Made by a program: the position numbers and the translations under genes. Positions 45,975 through 56,899 of a DNA stretch of 64,000 nt are shown one piece after another. Every line of letters begins with the position of its first letter. Position 1 is the stretch's first letter. The notes under the pieces were generated by a model. The model worked only from the letters and a program-made list of their open reading frames with translations. It was not told the origin of the DNA and ran no database searches. The stretch covers positions 15,413,272-15,477,271 of the forward strand of contig OY755042.1 in assembly GCA_963576565.1 (NCBI GenBank), written 5' to 3'. The stretch is from Aspidapion aeneum (Eukaryota > Arthropoda > Insecta > Coleoptera > Brentidae).

Positions 45975-47213
45975 GATAAATTGAAATACTACACGGCAAC
46001 ACTAGTTCTCTTAAACAAGAATGAAAAAATAACTTTTTTATCTAAACTTCGTAATTGTAGTCAAATTGTAACTTTTTATAAATACTTACACAAGTTGTGT
46101 TACTCTTGATAAACTCTAGAAGGTCTATAAGTTATGAAGGTCTTTTTTATTTTTGACATATTAAGCGTCATCTTTGTGTCGGTTAGGGAACTTAATTTTT
46201 ATTTTTAGTAAGTTTAGTGAACTAGTTAATAGCTTTAATAGGAGGCTTTAAAGATAAATATAGGAAAAAAATTAAAGAAATATTGAGGAAAAAATAATTT
46301 TCCGAAATATAGCTGCTATTAAATGTTGAAGGTTTGAAGAGATGTATTTAAAAATAAAAACTCATGTGAATATTATACTGAAAGCTAGACAAATATAAAA
46401 TAAATACCATTTTGCTAAAAGCGTACTACTAACAGATGCTATTTTGTTTTGAAATGTCAAATTTTTTTACAGTTTTAAATTGAGTAGGTCTCGCTTAAAG
46501 TAAATCCATTAAAATTAATTTCATTTCTCCTAAATCTGCAGGAAATTCTTTTTTTTCTTAACTTTTGCAGCTGCCATCTTGGATTCTGAAGTTGGAAAAT
46601 CGGGGATCCTCGAATAAAAATTTAGCTTTGGGTGTTAGGTACCTTGCCTTTTGCAGCTTTTTCTTAAAATACGCTTCAAATTTACTCAACTATTAATCAA
46701 GACGATTTTTTATCTGTTTTTTTTTCTTTTCGAAATTTAAAAGTCATATCTGTATTTAGGTAAAAAAATGAGGTTAGGTTTGGTTTAGAATTAAAAGTAA
46801 CCAACTGGGAAGAGTGGAGACATTAAATTATTTTCGTACAATCACCACCCATTTAGATTAGGTTAGGCTGTTACTAAAATTAATTTAAAATTATTAAAGT
46901 GGTATGTACACACATTTTTTTGTTGGATTATTGATTCTCGAAGTTTATTTTATTCCTTCAATTATGTGTTTTTCTATTGTGTTTAATGTAGTTTTCGTAT
47001 GAAGGATTTACATTTTTGTATTTGCGAACCAACTCGCGCTCTGCTTAAATACAACTGAGATTTATTTATACTTAGTTATTTGCAAATAAAATATTTTAAA
47101 AATAATTTTACTTTCAAACATAAAACAAACCAGTCTGTTTTAGCTTAGTCATTTAAACCCATATATTTGCAGTACTTAGCAAATACTATACTATTTCTAT
47201 GCTTTTTTTTTAG
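45975..47213 (+). other. intron 22, right part, no gene recognised
   Basis: About 1.2 kb, AT-rich. Phrases near 46568-46650 (GCCATCTTGGATTCTGAAGT, GGGGATCC, TAGCTTTGGG) echo the 907-bp unit in reverse order, so an older diverged copy may lie here. Confidence 0.5.
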
Positions 47214-49319
47214 TGGGCTGCCAATCAGACAATGAATGCCCAGATGACAAACAATGCTACAACCAGCAATGTGTTAACCCTTGTATTCTAGATGACCCGT
47301 GTGCAATTAGTGCCGAATGTTATGGAAGCAATCACAGAGCACTATGCAGGTGTCCTCCAGGTTTAGAAGGCGATCCATTTAGACGATGTGAAGCAGTTGA
47401 ATGCCACGTCAACAACGATTGTCCAAATGATAAGGCCTGCTTAAACAATCGTTGTGTAAATCCTTGCTCTAGCACTGCAAATCCACCTTGCGCGCCCAAT
47501 GCCGAATGTCATGCTCAAAACCATGGAGCAAGTTGCATTTGCCCACCTGAACTACCCGAGGGCAATGCGTTGTCTTACTGTAAGCCACCAGTCAAAGCAG
47601 AGGGAATACCAATATGTGTACTGGATTCTGACTGTCCACCATCTTTAGCTTGTATTAACAATCAGTGTGTTAATCCATGTTACACAATAACCCCATGCCA
47701 TCCATCGGCTAAGTGTACTGTTATTGATACAGTACCTGTCAGAACAATGGCCTGTACATGTCCCGAAGGATGGGTTCCTAATGATAACGGCGAATGTCAT
47801 GCTATTTTAATATCCATTCCACCTGGTTGTGCTAAAGATGATGATTGCCCTGACAACGAAGCCTGCATCAATAGAGTTTGCAGAAACCCATGCGATTGTG
47901 GAGTTAACGCTGAATGTAGAATTAAAAATCACCGACCTATTTGTTCTTGCAGAGAAGGTTTTGAGGGCAATCCAAATATCGCCTGTCAAGTTCTAGGATG
48001 CAGAAGTGACTCAGAGTGCGAATCTGGAAAAGCTTGCGTAAATGGCCATTGTATTAATCCATGTTTAATAAAGGATCCATGTGGTATTAACGCAGAATGT
48101 TTTGCTAACCGCAACAGAGCTGAATGTCGTTGTTTAAGCGGATATAGAGGAAACCCATGGGAAAGATGCAACGTTGTTGAATGTACAGCTAACAGCGATT
48201 GTCCAGATGACCGGCAATGTATTAATTCTCAGTGTATCAATCCTTGCCTTTATGAGAACCCATGTTCTTTGCGTGCAGAGTGCAAAGTTCATAATCACAT
48301 TTCACTGTGCAGATGCCCAGTTGGAATGATCGGAAACCCATACGTTGACTGCAAACCAGAACCACAACCAGAGTGTCGATCAGACGGCGATTGTCCTTCG
48401 CAAAGAGCATGTATTAACAGCATTTGCCAAAATCCTTGCACTGCACTTCAACCATGCAGCAATTCTGCTGAATGTAAAGTGTTTGATTCACTTCCTGTAA
48501 GAACAATGATTTGCGAATGTCCACCAGGTTATTTAAGTAGCGGCAGTGGAACGTGCAAGCCAATTCCTGAACTTAAAATTGTCGGAACATGTCGCAGCGA
48601 TAGTGAATGTCCATCAGAACGCGCCTGCTTTAACGGAATTTGCAAGAACCCTTGTAATTGTGGTGTCAACGCTGAATGTATTATTAAAGACCACAGACCC
48701 ATCTGCTCTTGCAGAACAGGTTTCGATGGAAACCCAGAACTGGAATGTAGAGCTTTGGGATGCCGTAGTGATGACGAATGTTCTGGAACACATTCTTGCA
48801 TTAACAGACAATGCGTACCGGTCTGTCCTGCTTCATGCGGTGATCAAGCCGTCTGTTATGGAATTAATCATCGACCTATCTGCGATTGTCCTCCTGGTCT
48901 AGTAGGAAACCCCAACATTGCCTGCGTTTTAGTTGCTGGATGTAAAGCAGATTCCGAATGTCCAAGCGACAAAGCCTGTATTAATGGTAAATGCGACAAT
49001 CCATGCATAACAGCAAATCCATGCCAAGCTCCAGCGGAATGTAAATTATTCAGTCACATTGCGGAATGCATTTGCCCACCAGATACTGTCAGCGATGGCA
49101 AGTTGGGTTGTATGAAGATCGAAAAGGAATGCAGATGGGATGGAGACTGTCCAACTCAACAGGCTTGTATTGGCGAAACATGTATAAAACCTTGCAAAGC
49201 AGCCGAACCATGTGGAATCAATGCCGAATGCACTGTTCTCAACACCGAACCAGTACGAACCATGATTTGCGAATGCTTGCCAGGATATTCAGGAAATGCA
49301 GTAGTTCGTTGTGACCGAC
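47214..49319 (+). CDS. dp: dumpy exon 23, giant exon with eleven DPY-EGF units
   Basis: A 2,106-bp phase 1-1 exon. DPY starts in order: GCQSDNEC, ECHVNNDC, ICVLDSDC, GCAKDDDC, GCRSDSEC, ECTANSDC, ECRSDGDC, TCRSDSEC, GCRSDDEC, GCKADSEC and ECRWDGDC. Units 3, 7 and 11 carry VIDTVPVRTMACTC, VFDSLPVRTMICEC and VLNTEPVRTMICEC. Units 4 and 8 carry the short NPCDCG or NPCNCG junction. A four-unit period is therefore visible. The exon has no internal introns, unlike the first array. Acceptor tttttttag ending 47213; donor cgtaagt at 49320. Confidence 0.95.
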
Positions 49320-49954
49320 GTAAGTAATCTTACACATTATAGCCTTTTTCCATGAAGTTTAGATTATTTCATGACCAGCATTTTTAGTGGGGAGGATATT
49401 TTTAAAGATATATGGATTTAGTACTACTATGTCGGTTTAGAACGTTTTTCTACGTTTTCTGACGCATATTCACTACCTTCTTCCATCCTGACATCGACCT
49501 TTGGATTGACTCTTGCCATTCCAGTTTACGACGCCCTATTCTTCTGCTCTCTATTGGTTGCCATTCGACCTGCTAAATATTTCGTCATTTATCCGTTGTA
49601 CATGGCCGTACCATATTAATTGTCTTTTTTTATACTTTCCTCGATTTCCATTCTTTTATGGTCTCATTTTTTATATGATCTCTTTTAGATTTTCTCATTG
49701 GTCTTCTTATTGCTTCCATTTTGACACTTTCCAGTTTTGTTTTGTGTTTTTCTCTTACGCGAAAAGTCTATTTGCGATATTTATTTTAAAAAGAGTTGGA
49801 GCTGCCTTAATCCTTTCGTTACCGGTAATTTTTTTTTTTTAGATTTTGACCCTTTGTATAATACGTTTATCGCTTTTACGTATGTATGATTGGTTTGATT
49901 TGCTCTTACACTGTCCATAATTTTTTTACTTTTCTACTTGAACGGTATCATATG

Positions 49955-51703
49955 GGGGGGAAAGCCACCTGGCAAGCTGTTAACTTTTTGTCTAATAAAT
50001 CAACTCAAAAGAACATTCTCCAAAACTGTGATGTATCTTTAAAAAATACCACAACCTTTCTCAATAAAGTTAATGAACATCTTATAAACTCCTGTCCTTC
50101 TCAATGTAGTAGCGATGCCAATAACATAAATATTCCCGAATGTGATTTTACCTTTCAGTTTCTACCAACTACACCAGAAGAAGTATTCCATACCATCAGG
50201 ACACTGAAAAATAAAACATCAGTCGGATATGATGACATACCTGTGTCTCTGCTTAAAATATGCGCAGAAAGCATTACTACCCCTATTGCACACATATTAA
50301 ATCTTTGTTTTAGAGATGGCATCTATCCAGACAAACTAAAATTTTCTGATATAAAGGCAATCTATAAAAAGGGAGACAAAACTTGTTTCAAAAACTATAG
50401 ACCTATCTCTCTTTTATCGAATGTGGGAAAGATTTTTGAGAAAATTATTAATGCTAGACTTACATCAAATTTCGATAATAACAAAATTATAACAGACTGT
50501 CAGTTCGGGTTTAGAAAGAAAAAATCAACAGTGGATGCCATATATAAAATCATAGATTCCATCTTAGATTCTATAAATAAGAAAAATGAAACACTAGCGG
50601 TATGTCTAGATCTGAGTAAGGCTTTTGATAGTGTTGACCATAAAATTCTCATTAGAAAACTTGAAAAATATGGAGTTCGGGGTTTAGCTGCCTCTCTTTT
50701 AACCTCATATCTAACAGGAAGATATCAGTGTGTTAAGGAAACAGACAGCGAAGGTCAAATTTCTAGATCAGAATATCTTGAGGTTAGAAGGGGGGTGCCG
50801 CAGGGCTCAATTTTGGGACCTCTTCTCTACATTCTGTACACCAACGAGCTGCCAAGCTATATTAAAGAAAAATTGGTCCAGTTTGCAGATGACAATACGG
50901 CAATCATATCTGGAAAAACTGTAGACATTGTCAGCTCCTTGGCGGTGCAGAGTGTGGAGAGGCTTAATGTGTGGTTTGGTGAGAACGGTCTAACACTGAA
51001 TACTGTTAAGTCTCAAGTTGTTATATTCGACAGAAACGGAAATTCCAATGTAGCACTTGACTTGGCGGGAACTCTGGTGACTTCCGAAAAAAGTGTGAAA
51101 TTGTTGGGAATAAATATCGATCAGAGACTTGACTGGAAATGCCATATCGAATGCCTCCTAAACGATATTGCAAAATACAGTTTTGCACTTAAAGTTATAT
51201 CTCGAAACGTGGGGCTTACTGCTGCACTAACTGCTTACCATGGATATGTCATGTCTAAAATCAGATATGGTATTATATTTTGGGGGAACTCAACAAACGT
51301 GCAAAATGTCTTAATTTTTCAAAAAAGGTGCCTTAGAGGCATGTTCAACTTAAAAAGTATTGAAAGCTGTCGACCTGCTTTTATAAAAAATCAAATTTTA
51401 ACAGTTATCGACATTTACATTTACGAATGCGTAAAATTTTATGTAAAAAATAAATCCCTATTTGTCGATAACATAAGAAACCATAATTATCCAACTCGAC
51501 ATAAGAAAGATTTATTGACAGAAAAAACTAATTATACATTTATCCAAAATTCAGTAAAAAATAATATTATCAAAATCTGGAACCACTTGCCCCAAGCAAT
51601 TAAAAAATTCCCAGAGAAAAAACTTTTAAGTTCTCTAAAATCCGTTCTTCTCCAGAATACCTTCTATAACCTAAAAGACTATTACCTTTTAAAATTTTTA
51701 TAA
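49955..51703 (+). CDS. reverse transcriptase ORF of the inserted retrotransposon (5'-truncated)
   Basis: The protein has the ordered RT motifs FKNYRPISLLSNVGKIFEKI, QFGFRKKKSTVDAIYKI, AVCLDLSKAFDSVDHKI, GVPQGSILGPLLYIL and the catalytic FADDNTAI. A thumb-type phrase LLGINIDQRLDWKCHIE and a C-terminal tail with IIKIWNHLPQAIKKFP follow. It would copy the element's own RNA at a nicked target. The frame is open further back, to an ATG at 49886, but that part lies in the flanking older element and is not native. No apurinic endonuclease domain is left. Confidence 0.88.
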   Translation, partial: GGKATWQAVNFLSNKSTQKNILQNCDVSLKNTTTFLNKVNEHLINSCPSQCSSDANNINIPECDFTFQFLPTTPEEVFHTIRTLKNKTSVGYDDIPVSLLKICAESITTPIAHILNLCFRDGIYPDKLKFSDIKAIYKKGDKTCFKNYRPISLLSNVGKIFEKIINARLTSNFDNNKIITDCQFGFRKKKSTVDAIYKIIDSILDSINKKNETLAVCLDLSKAFDSVDHKILIRKLEKYGVRGLAASLLTSYLTGRYQCVKETDSEGQISRSEYLEVRRGVPQGSILGPLLYILYTNELPSYIKEKLVQFADDNTAIISGKTVDIVSSLAVQSVERLNVWFGENGLTLNTVKSQVVIFDRNGNSNVALDLAGTLVTSEKSVKLLGINIDQRLDWKCHIECLLNDIAKYSFALKVISRNVGLTAALTAYHGYVMSKIRYGIIFWGNSTNVQNVLIFQKRCLRGMFNLKSIESCRPAFIKNQILTVIDIYIYECVKFYVKNKSLFVDNIRNHNYPTRHKKDLLTEKTNYTFIQNSVKNNIIKIWNHLPQAIKKFPEKKLLSSLKSVLLQNTFYNLKDYYLLKFL

Positions 51704-51965
51704 TGTATTACCAACTAAAACGTAACAACATTTTAAATGACGAAATTTTATTTTATACTATTGACGAAAATGTATTCATAATCATTTGAACTTAATAATT
51801 TTTTTTTATATACATATATTTTGTCGCGTAACACTATTTATTTGTAATGTATTTATATTTTGTATCTATCAGATGCTAGTCTTATATTGTTAATTGACAA
51901 GTTCCACACCTGTAAGGTAATTGAACAAATAAAACATATTCTTATTCTATTCTATTCTATTCTTT
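49955..51965 (+). mobile_element. young 5'-truncated non-LTR retrotransposon (jockey/CR1-like)
   Basis: Insertion boundaries are set by comparison with the unoccupied copy at 13270-13295. The left boundary follows ATCATATG at 49954. The right end is a simple (TATTC)n tail at 51938-51965 just before TGTAGGTCC. The body carries an open reverse-transcriptase frame, a 3' UTR of about 250 bp and the tail, all on the + strand. The upstream endonuclease part is missing. The absence of stops suggests a recent arrival. Confidence 0.85.
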
Positions 51966-52696
51966 CTGTAGGTCCACAAGGGTAACACGAGTCTGGCACT
52001 ACTTTTCTCAATTAAGACAAATAACATTACCACTACAAGGTCTGCCTGCCCGAAACCCACTTTGCTCTTCTTCTTTTTTTATGAAATTCATTCTCTATTC
52101 TATTAGATCTCTAAGAGTCCTACTGTACAATCTACTTAGAGTACTGGTTACTGAAATTTCTCTGTAATTGTTGCAATCCAACTTGTTTCCTTTTTCATGT
52201 TTTAAGGATATGAATGAAATTTTCCTGGGTGTCCGTTTATGCATTGATTGATAAAAAATGTGAGATTTTCTAGTAGTTTCTCTGATCCATATTTGAGCAT
52301 TTCAGCGTATATAAATGAATTTCCATACTTCAGAACTTTGCCTACCTCCTACGTGTTTATTTATATCATGGCATTTGCGCTCAAACATTAAATTTTTTCC
52401 GTGGGTATCAAATTTCTCAGATTTCTTCTGGTTTCCATCTAGATTTTTAGGTCTCTTTGCTCTTTAGTACTGAGCCATTTCATTTTCTTATTGCTATTTA
52501 TATTATCTTGGTATCCAACAGCTTCTTTGCTAGCTTCCTTCAAGCTTTTTATTATCTTCAATTGAATGTTCTGTGTTTTGAATTTAATTCACCAAATATA
52601 TTTTTATGTCACGATGGACAACACAGTATTTTAAACTGTTATTTAAATGATCATTTATACTAAATTATTAATTTATTTTCCTACTTTTTTGCTCAG

Positions 52697-53134
52697 CTGA
52701 AGTATGCAAGATCGAGAAGGGTTACATCTTAACGGAAGACGGACGATGCATTTGCCCGCCAAACTCGGCTCTAGATCAAAACGAAGATTGCATTCCATGT
52801 CCAATTGAAAAAGGACTAGTAATAGACGAAAGAGGTCGCTGCGTCTGTGCTTTGGAAAAGGGACTTATTATAGATGAAAAAGGAAACTGTGTGTGTCCAA
52901 TTGAATTTGGCTACCGACTAGATGCTAACGGAAATTGTATCCCAGAAGCAACACCCGAATGTGAAACAGACGCTGATTGTGCTGACCACCAGTATTGTAA
53001 TTTGGAGAAAAAGAAATGCGACAATCCTTGCTCAATCAAACGATGCGGAATAAATGCACTATGCAGACCAACAAATCACAGAGCGATCTGCAAATGTATC
53101 GACGGATATAGCGGAAATCCAGAGGATTATTGCA
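52697..53134 (+). CDS. dp: dumpy exon 24, Cys-repeat stalk and last EGF before the ZP domain
   Basis: After PEVCKIEKGYILTEDGRCIC come short repeated units: EKGLVIDERGRCVCALEKGL, then IIDEKGNCVCPIEFGYRLDA with NGNC. A DPY CETDADCADHQYCNLEKKKC and an EGF CGINALCRPTNHRAICKCID, ending GYSGNPEDYC, follow. The repeats EKGLxIDExGxCVC share about 20 residues with one Cys pair each. A stretch of this kind stands before the ZP domain in Dumpy proteins. Acceptor gctcag at 52691-52696; donor gtaagt at 53135, phase 1. Confidence 0.92.
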
Positions 53135-53172
53135 GTAAGTATTTTAATCCTTTTTTTTTGAACCCTGATTTG

Positions 53173-53949
53173 CAGGGTTGCCAACTAGCCTTTGTCGATT
53201 TCGTCAACAAAGTTTTCTGGATTCTTCAAAAAAAAATTCCAGATTACTCAAATTACTCACAATTTTAAAATATCAATCATCAGGCAGTTTTTCGAAAATG
53301 TATAAACAATTTTTCTTCATAACAATGAACACTTTTATAATACTCACAGAACAACAACAATTAAAGCTGATAGTAATTTAACCGGTTAATAAAAAAATGG
53401 TTTAAAAAAAAAACTGACATCTGTAGACTTGTGTACTGTATCATGTTGCCAAGCATAAAAAGCGGGTGCTGCATGGAATGTTGCCATATTGTCAAAAAAA
53501 GTCTCCTAAACCCAAGAAGCTCAAAATTAAAACTTATTAGAAAAACACTGTTCTTTATTTCAATATTTCATATTTGGCATGTCCCGGTGGGTTTAAATAG
53601 AACATTTCTCTTTATTTTTTACAAATCTTCTTTTGTTATTAGAGCAATCTTCATCAGTCTCCAAATTGTTCCGTAGGTCTGTTTTAATATTATTTAGCTC
53701 ATAAAATATCCTTTCAACATTCGCAGTTGAAAAGGGTAGTAAAAACAAATAACTTTTTTTTCAATTTGGAAAAACGGAGTTATTTTTTTCTTCTGATAAT
53801 AGAGCGCGTAAAATTAGATATAAAATATTATTTTTATCAGAGTAGACCACTCACATTTTACTCACAATTGCCCTTTTCTCACAAAATTCCTCACATACTA
53901 GTGAAATTCCTCACAAATGTTAGGAATTCCTCACACATTGGCAAACCTG
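53173..53949. mobile_element. hAT-like element with 8-bp target duplication
   Basis: The tips CAGGGTTGCCAACTAG and ATTGGCAAACCTG are an imperfect inverted pair. The octamers CTGATTTG (53165-53172) and CTGATTTA (53950-53957) flank the element with one mismatch. Short open frames within it show no domain. The right 119 bp are carried into the tandem array that follows. Confidence 0.75.
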
Positions 53950-55315
53950 CTGATTTAACAAAGTACAAAAGGCAACTTCAAAGAAGTAAAGTTAACCACG
54001 AGACCGGTGTCTCGGAAAAAGGCATTTCCATCCTTAGCATGGCTTGCCTGACTACAGTAATCAAACTGACTACAAGATACAAGGTAAATCAAATAGAATA
54101 AAAAAATAGATGAAACCTATTACGAACGAAACGACAGCGAACCAAGGAAACTAAGTCCATGGCGAGACGTAAACGTCCACTGGTCTATAAGGAAGAAAGA
54201 TATTTCGTCACAGTTAAACCAGACCATGCTATCACCGTCTCCACGGTGTCGGTTCGGAACCGAAAACAATGAGTTAACAAAGTATAAAAGGCAACTTCAA
54301 AGAGGTAAAGTCAACCACGGACACCGGTGTTTCGGAAAAAGGCATTTTATTTTTATCAGAGTAGACCACTCACATTTTACTCACAATTGCCCTTTTCTCA
54401 CAAAATTCCTCACATACTAGTGAAATTCCTCACAAATGTTAGGAATTCCTCACACATTGGCAAACCTGCTGATTTAACAAAGTACAAAAGGCAACTTCAA
54501 AGAAGTAAAGTTAACCACGAGACCGGTGTCTCGGAAAAAGGCATTTCCATCCTTAGCATGGCTTGCCTGACTACAGTAATCAAACTGACTACAAGATACA
54601 AGGTAAATCAAATAGAATAAAAAAATAGATGAAACCTATTACGAATGAAACGACAGCGAACCAAGGAAACTAAGTCCATGGCGAGACGTAAACGTCCACT
54701 GGTCTATAAGGAAGAAAGACATTTCGTTACAGTTAAACCAGACCATGCTATCACCGTCTCCACGGTGTCGGTTCGGAACCGAAAACAATGAGTTAACAAA
54801 GTATAAAAGGCAACTTCAAAGAGGTAAAGTCAACCACGGCCACCGGTGTTTCGGAAAAAGGCATTTCCATCCTCAGCGTGGCTTGCCTGACTACAGAAAT
54901 CAAACTGACTACAAGATACAAAGTAAATCAAAAAGAATAAAAAAATAGGTGAAACCTATTTTTTATTCAACGAGTGAAACGACAGCGAACGTTCCAAGGA
55001 AACTAAATCCATGACTGCATAAAAACGTTCACCGGTCTATAAGGAAGAATAACATTTCGTCACAGTTCAACCAAACAATGCTATCACCGTCTCCGCTCGG
55101 AACCGAAAACAATGAGTTAACAAAGTATAAAAGGCAACTTCAAAGGGGTAAAGTCAACCACGGACACCGGTGTTTCGGAAAAAAGCATTTCCATCCTCAG
55201 CTTGGCTTGCCTGACTACAGTAATCCGCCATCGACTTAGTTTCCTTGGTTCGCTGTCGTTTCCCCCGTTGAATGAAAAATAGGTTTTACCTATTTTTTCA
55301 TTCTGTTTGATTTAC
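53831..55315 (+). repeat. tandem array with 519-bp and ~320-bp periods
   Basis: TTTTTATCAGAGTAGACCAC recurs at 53831 and 54350, a 519-bp period that includes the end of the hAT-like element. A shorter unit beginning with the GTTAACAAAGTATAAAAGGC-type phrase recurs at about 53956, 54274, 54478, 54793 and 55114. The array closes with a reversed phrase (CTTAGTTTCCTTGGTTCGCT near 55235) and ACCTGCTGATTT at 55312. The ORFs inside are translations of the repeat and are not genes. Confidence 0.82.
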
Positions 55316-55427
55316 CTGCTGATTTGAGCTGTTTGCAATTTTCAATAAAACTAAAACCACGCTGGTGTGTTAATTCTCACTGAGTGTATTTTTTTTAATG
55401 TTGCAAATAATCGTACTTTTATTTTAG

Positions 55428-55669
55428 ACCGAGTTCCATCACAAAGAACAGATTTCCCCAAACCGGAAATGGGCGTCATGTGTCTTTCGGACGGAGTCCA
55501 GGTTCAAATTGAAATCAGCGAATACGAAGGATTCACCGGAGTTTTATATGTTAAAGGACACAGTAAAGACGAACAATGTAGAAGAGTACTCACTCTGCCT
55601 GCCAACTCTGGAATTAAAACTGAATACTTCAAAGTTAACTTCGGAAACTGTGGACTGATACACGTTAAC
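55428..55669 (+). CDS. dp: dumpy exon 25, first half of the ZP domain
   Basis: NRVPSQRTDFPKPEMGVMC leads into LSDGVQVQIEISEYEGFTGV, LYVKGHSKDEQC and FKVNFGNCGLIHVN. This is the ZP-N half of a zona pellucida domain, a module that polymerises extracellular proteins. The four cysteines of the ZP-N core begin here. The exon runs from phase 1 to phase 0, unlike all others. Acceptor attttag ending 55427; donor gtaagt at 55670. Confidence 0.93.
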
Positions 55670-55861
55670 GTAAGTAACTAATAGATTTATTTTTGTTTCA
55701 AACCTAAAATCACACCATATTCTCTTAATCGTTAAAAAATCATGTTAATTTTCAAGTTTAAAATTAAAATTTTTTTTATCAATTAATAAGAAAATTTATG
55801 AATAAAGGAGACAGAACCCCAAAACATACTGTTTTATTGGGTGTAATAAATTTAAACCCTA

Positions 55862-56564
55862 TTAGCTCACACTACACTATAGTAGTGTGAGCTATAGTGA
55901 TCCTAATTTTTTCGAGAAAAAAAAAGTTGCTCCGATTTTAAAAATTTTTATATATCTTTGCGTTTCAGATGATTTTGAAACTTTTTTGTTGCGCCGTCTA
56001 TCTGTCTGTATGTCTGTCTGTAACGACCAACGCGCATAACTCAAAAACCGCTTGCCCGATTTTAATGAAATTTGGTACCTACGCTGGGTTTTGGGTCGAG
56101 ATGGTCCCATTTAAAAATGAACAAAATCCACCGAACACAAGCCAAATAAAAGGGTGGGGGTATATATCAAAAATTAGAGTTTATGTAAAAATATGGCGTG
56201 TGTGATATCAAACGAAAGGTAATTGCATCTGGAGTTAAATAAAATACATTTTACTTTAAAAAAAAGGGTGGGGGTAAATTAAAAAAATTAGTGTTTATGT
56301 GGAAATATGGCGTGTGTGATATCAAACGAAAGGTAATTGAGTCTGGAGTTAAACAAAATACATTTTAGTTTAAAAAAAAAGGTGGGGGTAGATTTTAAAA
56401 ATTAAAGTTTAAGTCAAAACATGGCTTGTGTGGTATCAAACGAAAGGTAATTGAGTCTGGAGTTCAATAAAATATATTACAGTTTTTAGTTATATATTAA
56501 CTCACACGTACACTATAATTATAGTACCTAGTGTGAGCTTAGGTGCCCATAGATTGGCAGAGTA
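55862..56564 (+). mobile_element. hairpin-ended family, full copy F
   Basis: Left hairpin TTAGCTCACACTACACTATA / GTAGTGTGAGCTATAG, CTGTCTGTATGTCTGTCTG, three ~100-bp units, right hairpin CTCACACGTACACTATAATT / CTAGTGTGAGCTTA and the tail CCCATAGATTGGCAGAGTA. It is one of the most complete copies. Confidence 0.78.
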
Positions 56565-56899
56565 TTGTTTAAGGTGATAGCGCGTACCATTTGAAATACT
56601 CAACAAATTTTAATGTGACCTTACGTTAAAAGTAGCCAAAAGTCAAATAACTTTTGGACAAAAGCTTTTTGTTTACAAGTTAAAGCATTTGTCAAGTTTG
56701 AAAAGCAGGGGAAAACTGTAAATTTTTATCAAATATAGGTTTAGGAAAAAAAATTGTCTGTTGTAATTTTTAAAATTAGATTTGACACCATACAGCCCAA
56801 AAAACAAATAGGTTTGATGCAAAATATAATAGGATTTTTTTTTTAACCTTTCCTACCCTTAAAGTGTGGTAAATTATTTAAATTACACCCTGTATATCA

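Larger units (their letters stand above)
49415..52460 (-). pseudogene. decayed antisense RTE/jockey-like element, split by a younger insertion
   Basis: The flanks (49415-49954 and 51966-52460) align phrase by phrase with 12358-13520: TACTACTATGTCGGTTT, GACTCTTGCCATTCCAG, GAACGGTATCATATG, GTAGGTCCA, CTACAAGGTCTGCCTGC. They represent the same antisense retrotransposon family. The continuity is broken between GAACGGTATCATATG and TGTAGGTCC by the element at 49955-51965. Confidence 0.75.

Noticed and set aside
49513..49842. 109-residue hydrophobic + strand frame that looks like a membrane protein
   Set aside because: It is the pyrimidine-rich opposite strand of the same retroelement relic family; its Phe/Ile content is a composition effect.
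53727..54948. Repeated 60-120-residue frames that might be a small gene family
   Set aside because: They are produced by the 519-bp tandem array and share its period.
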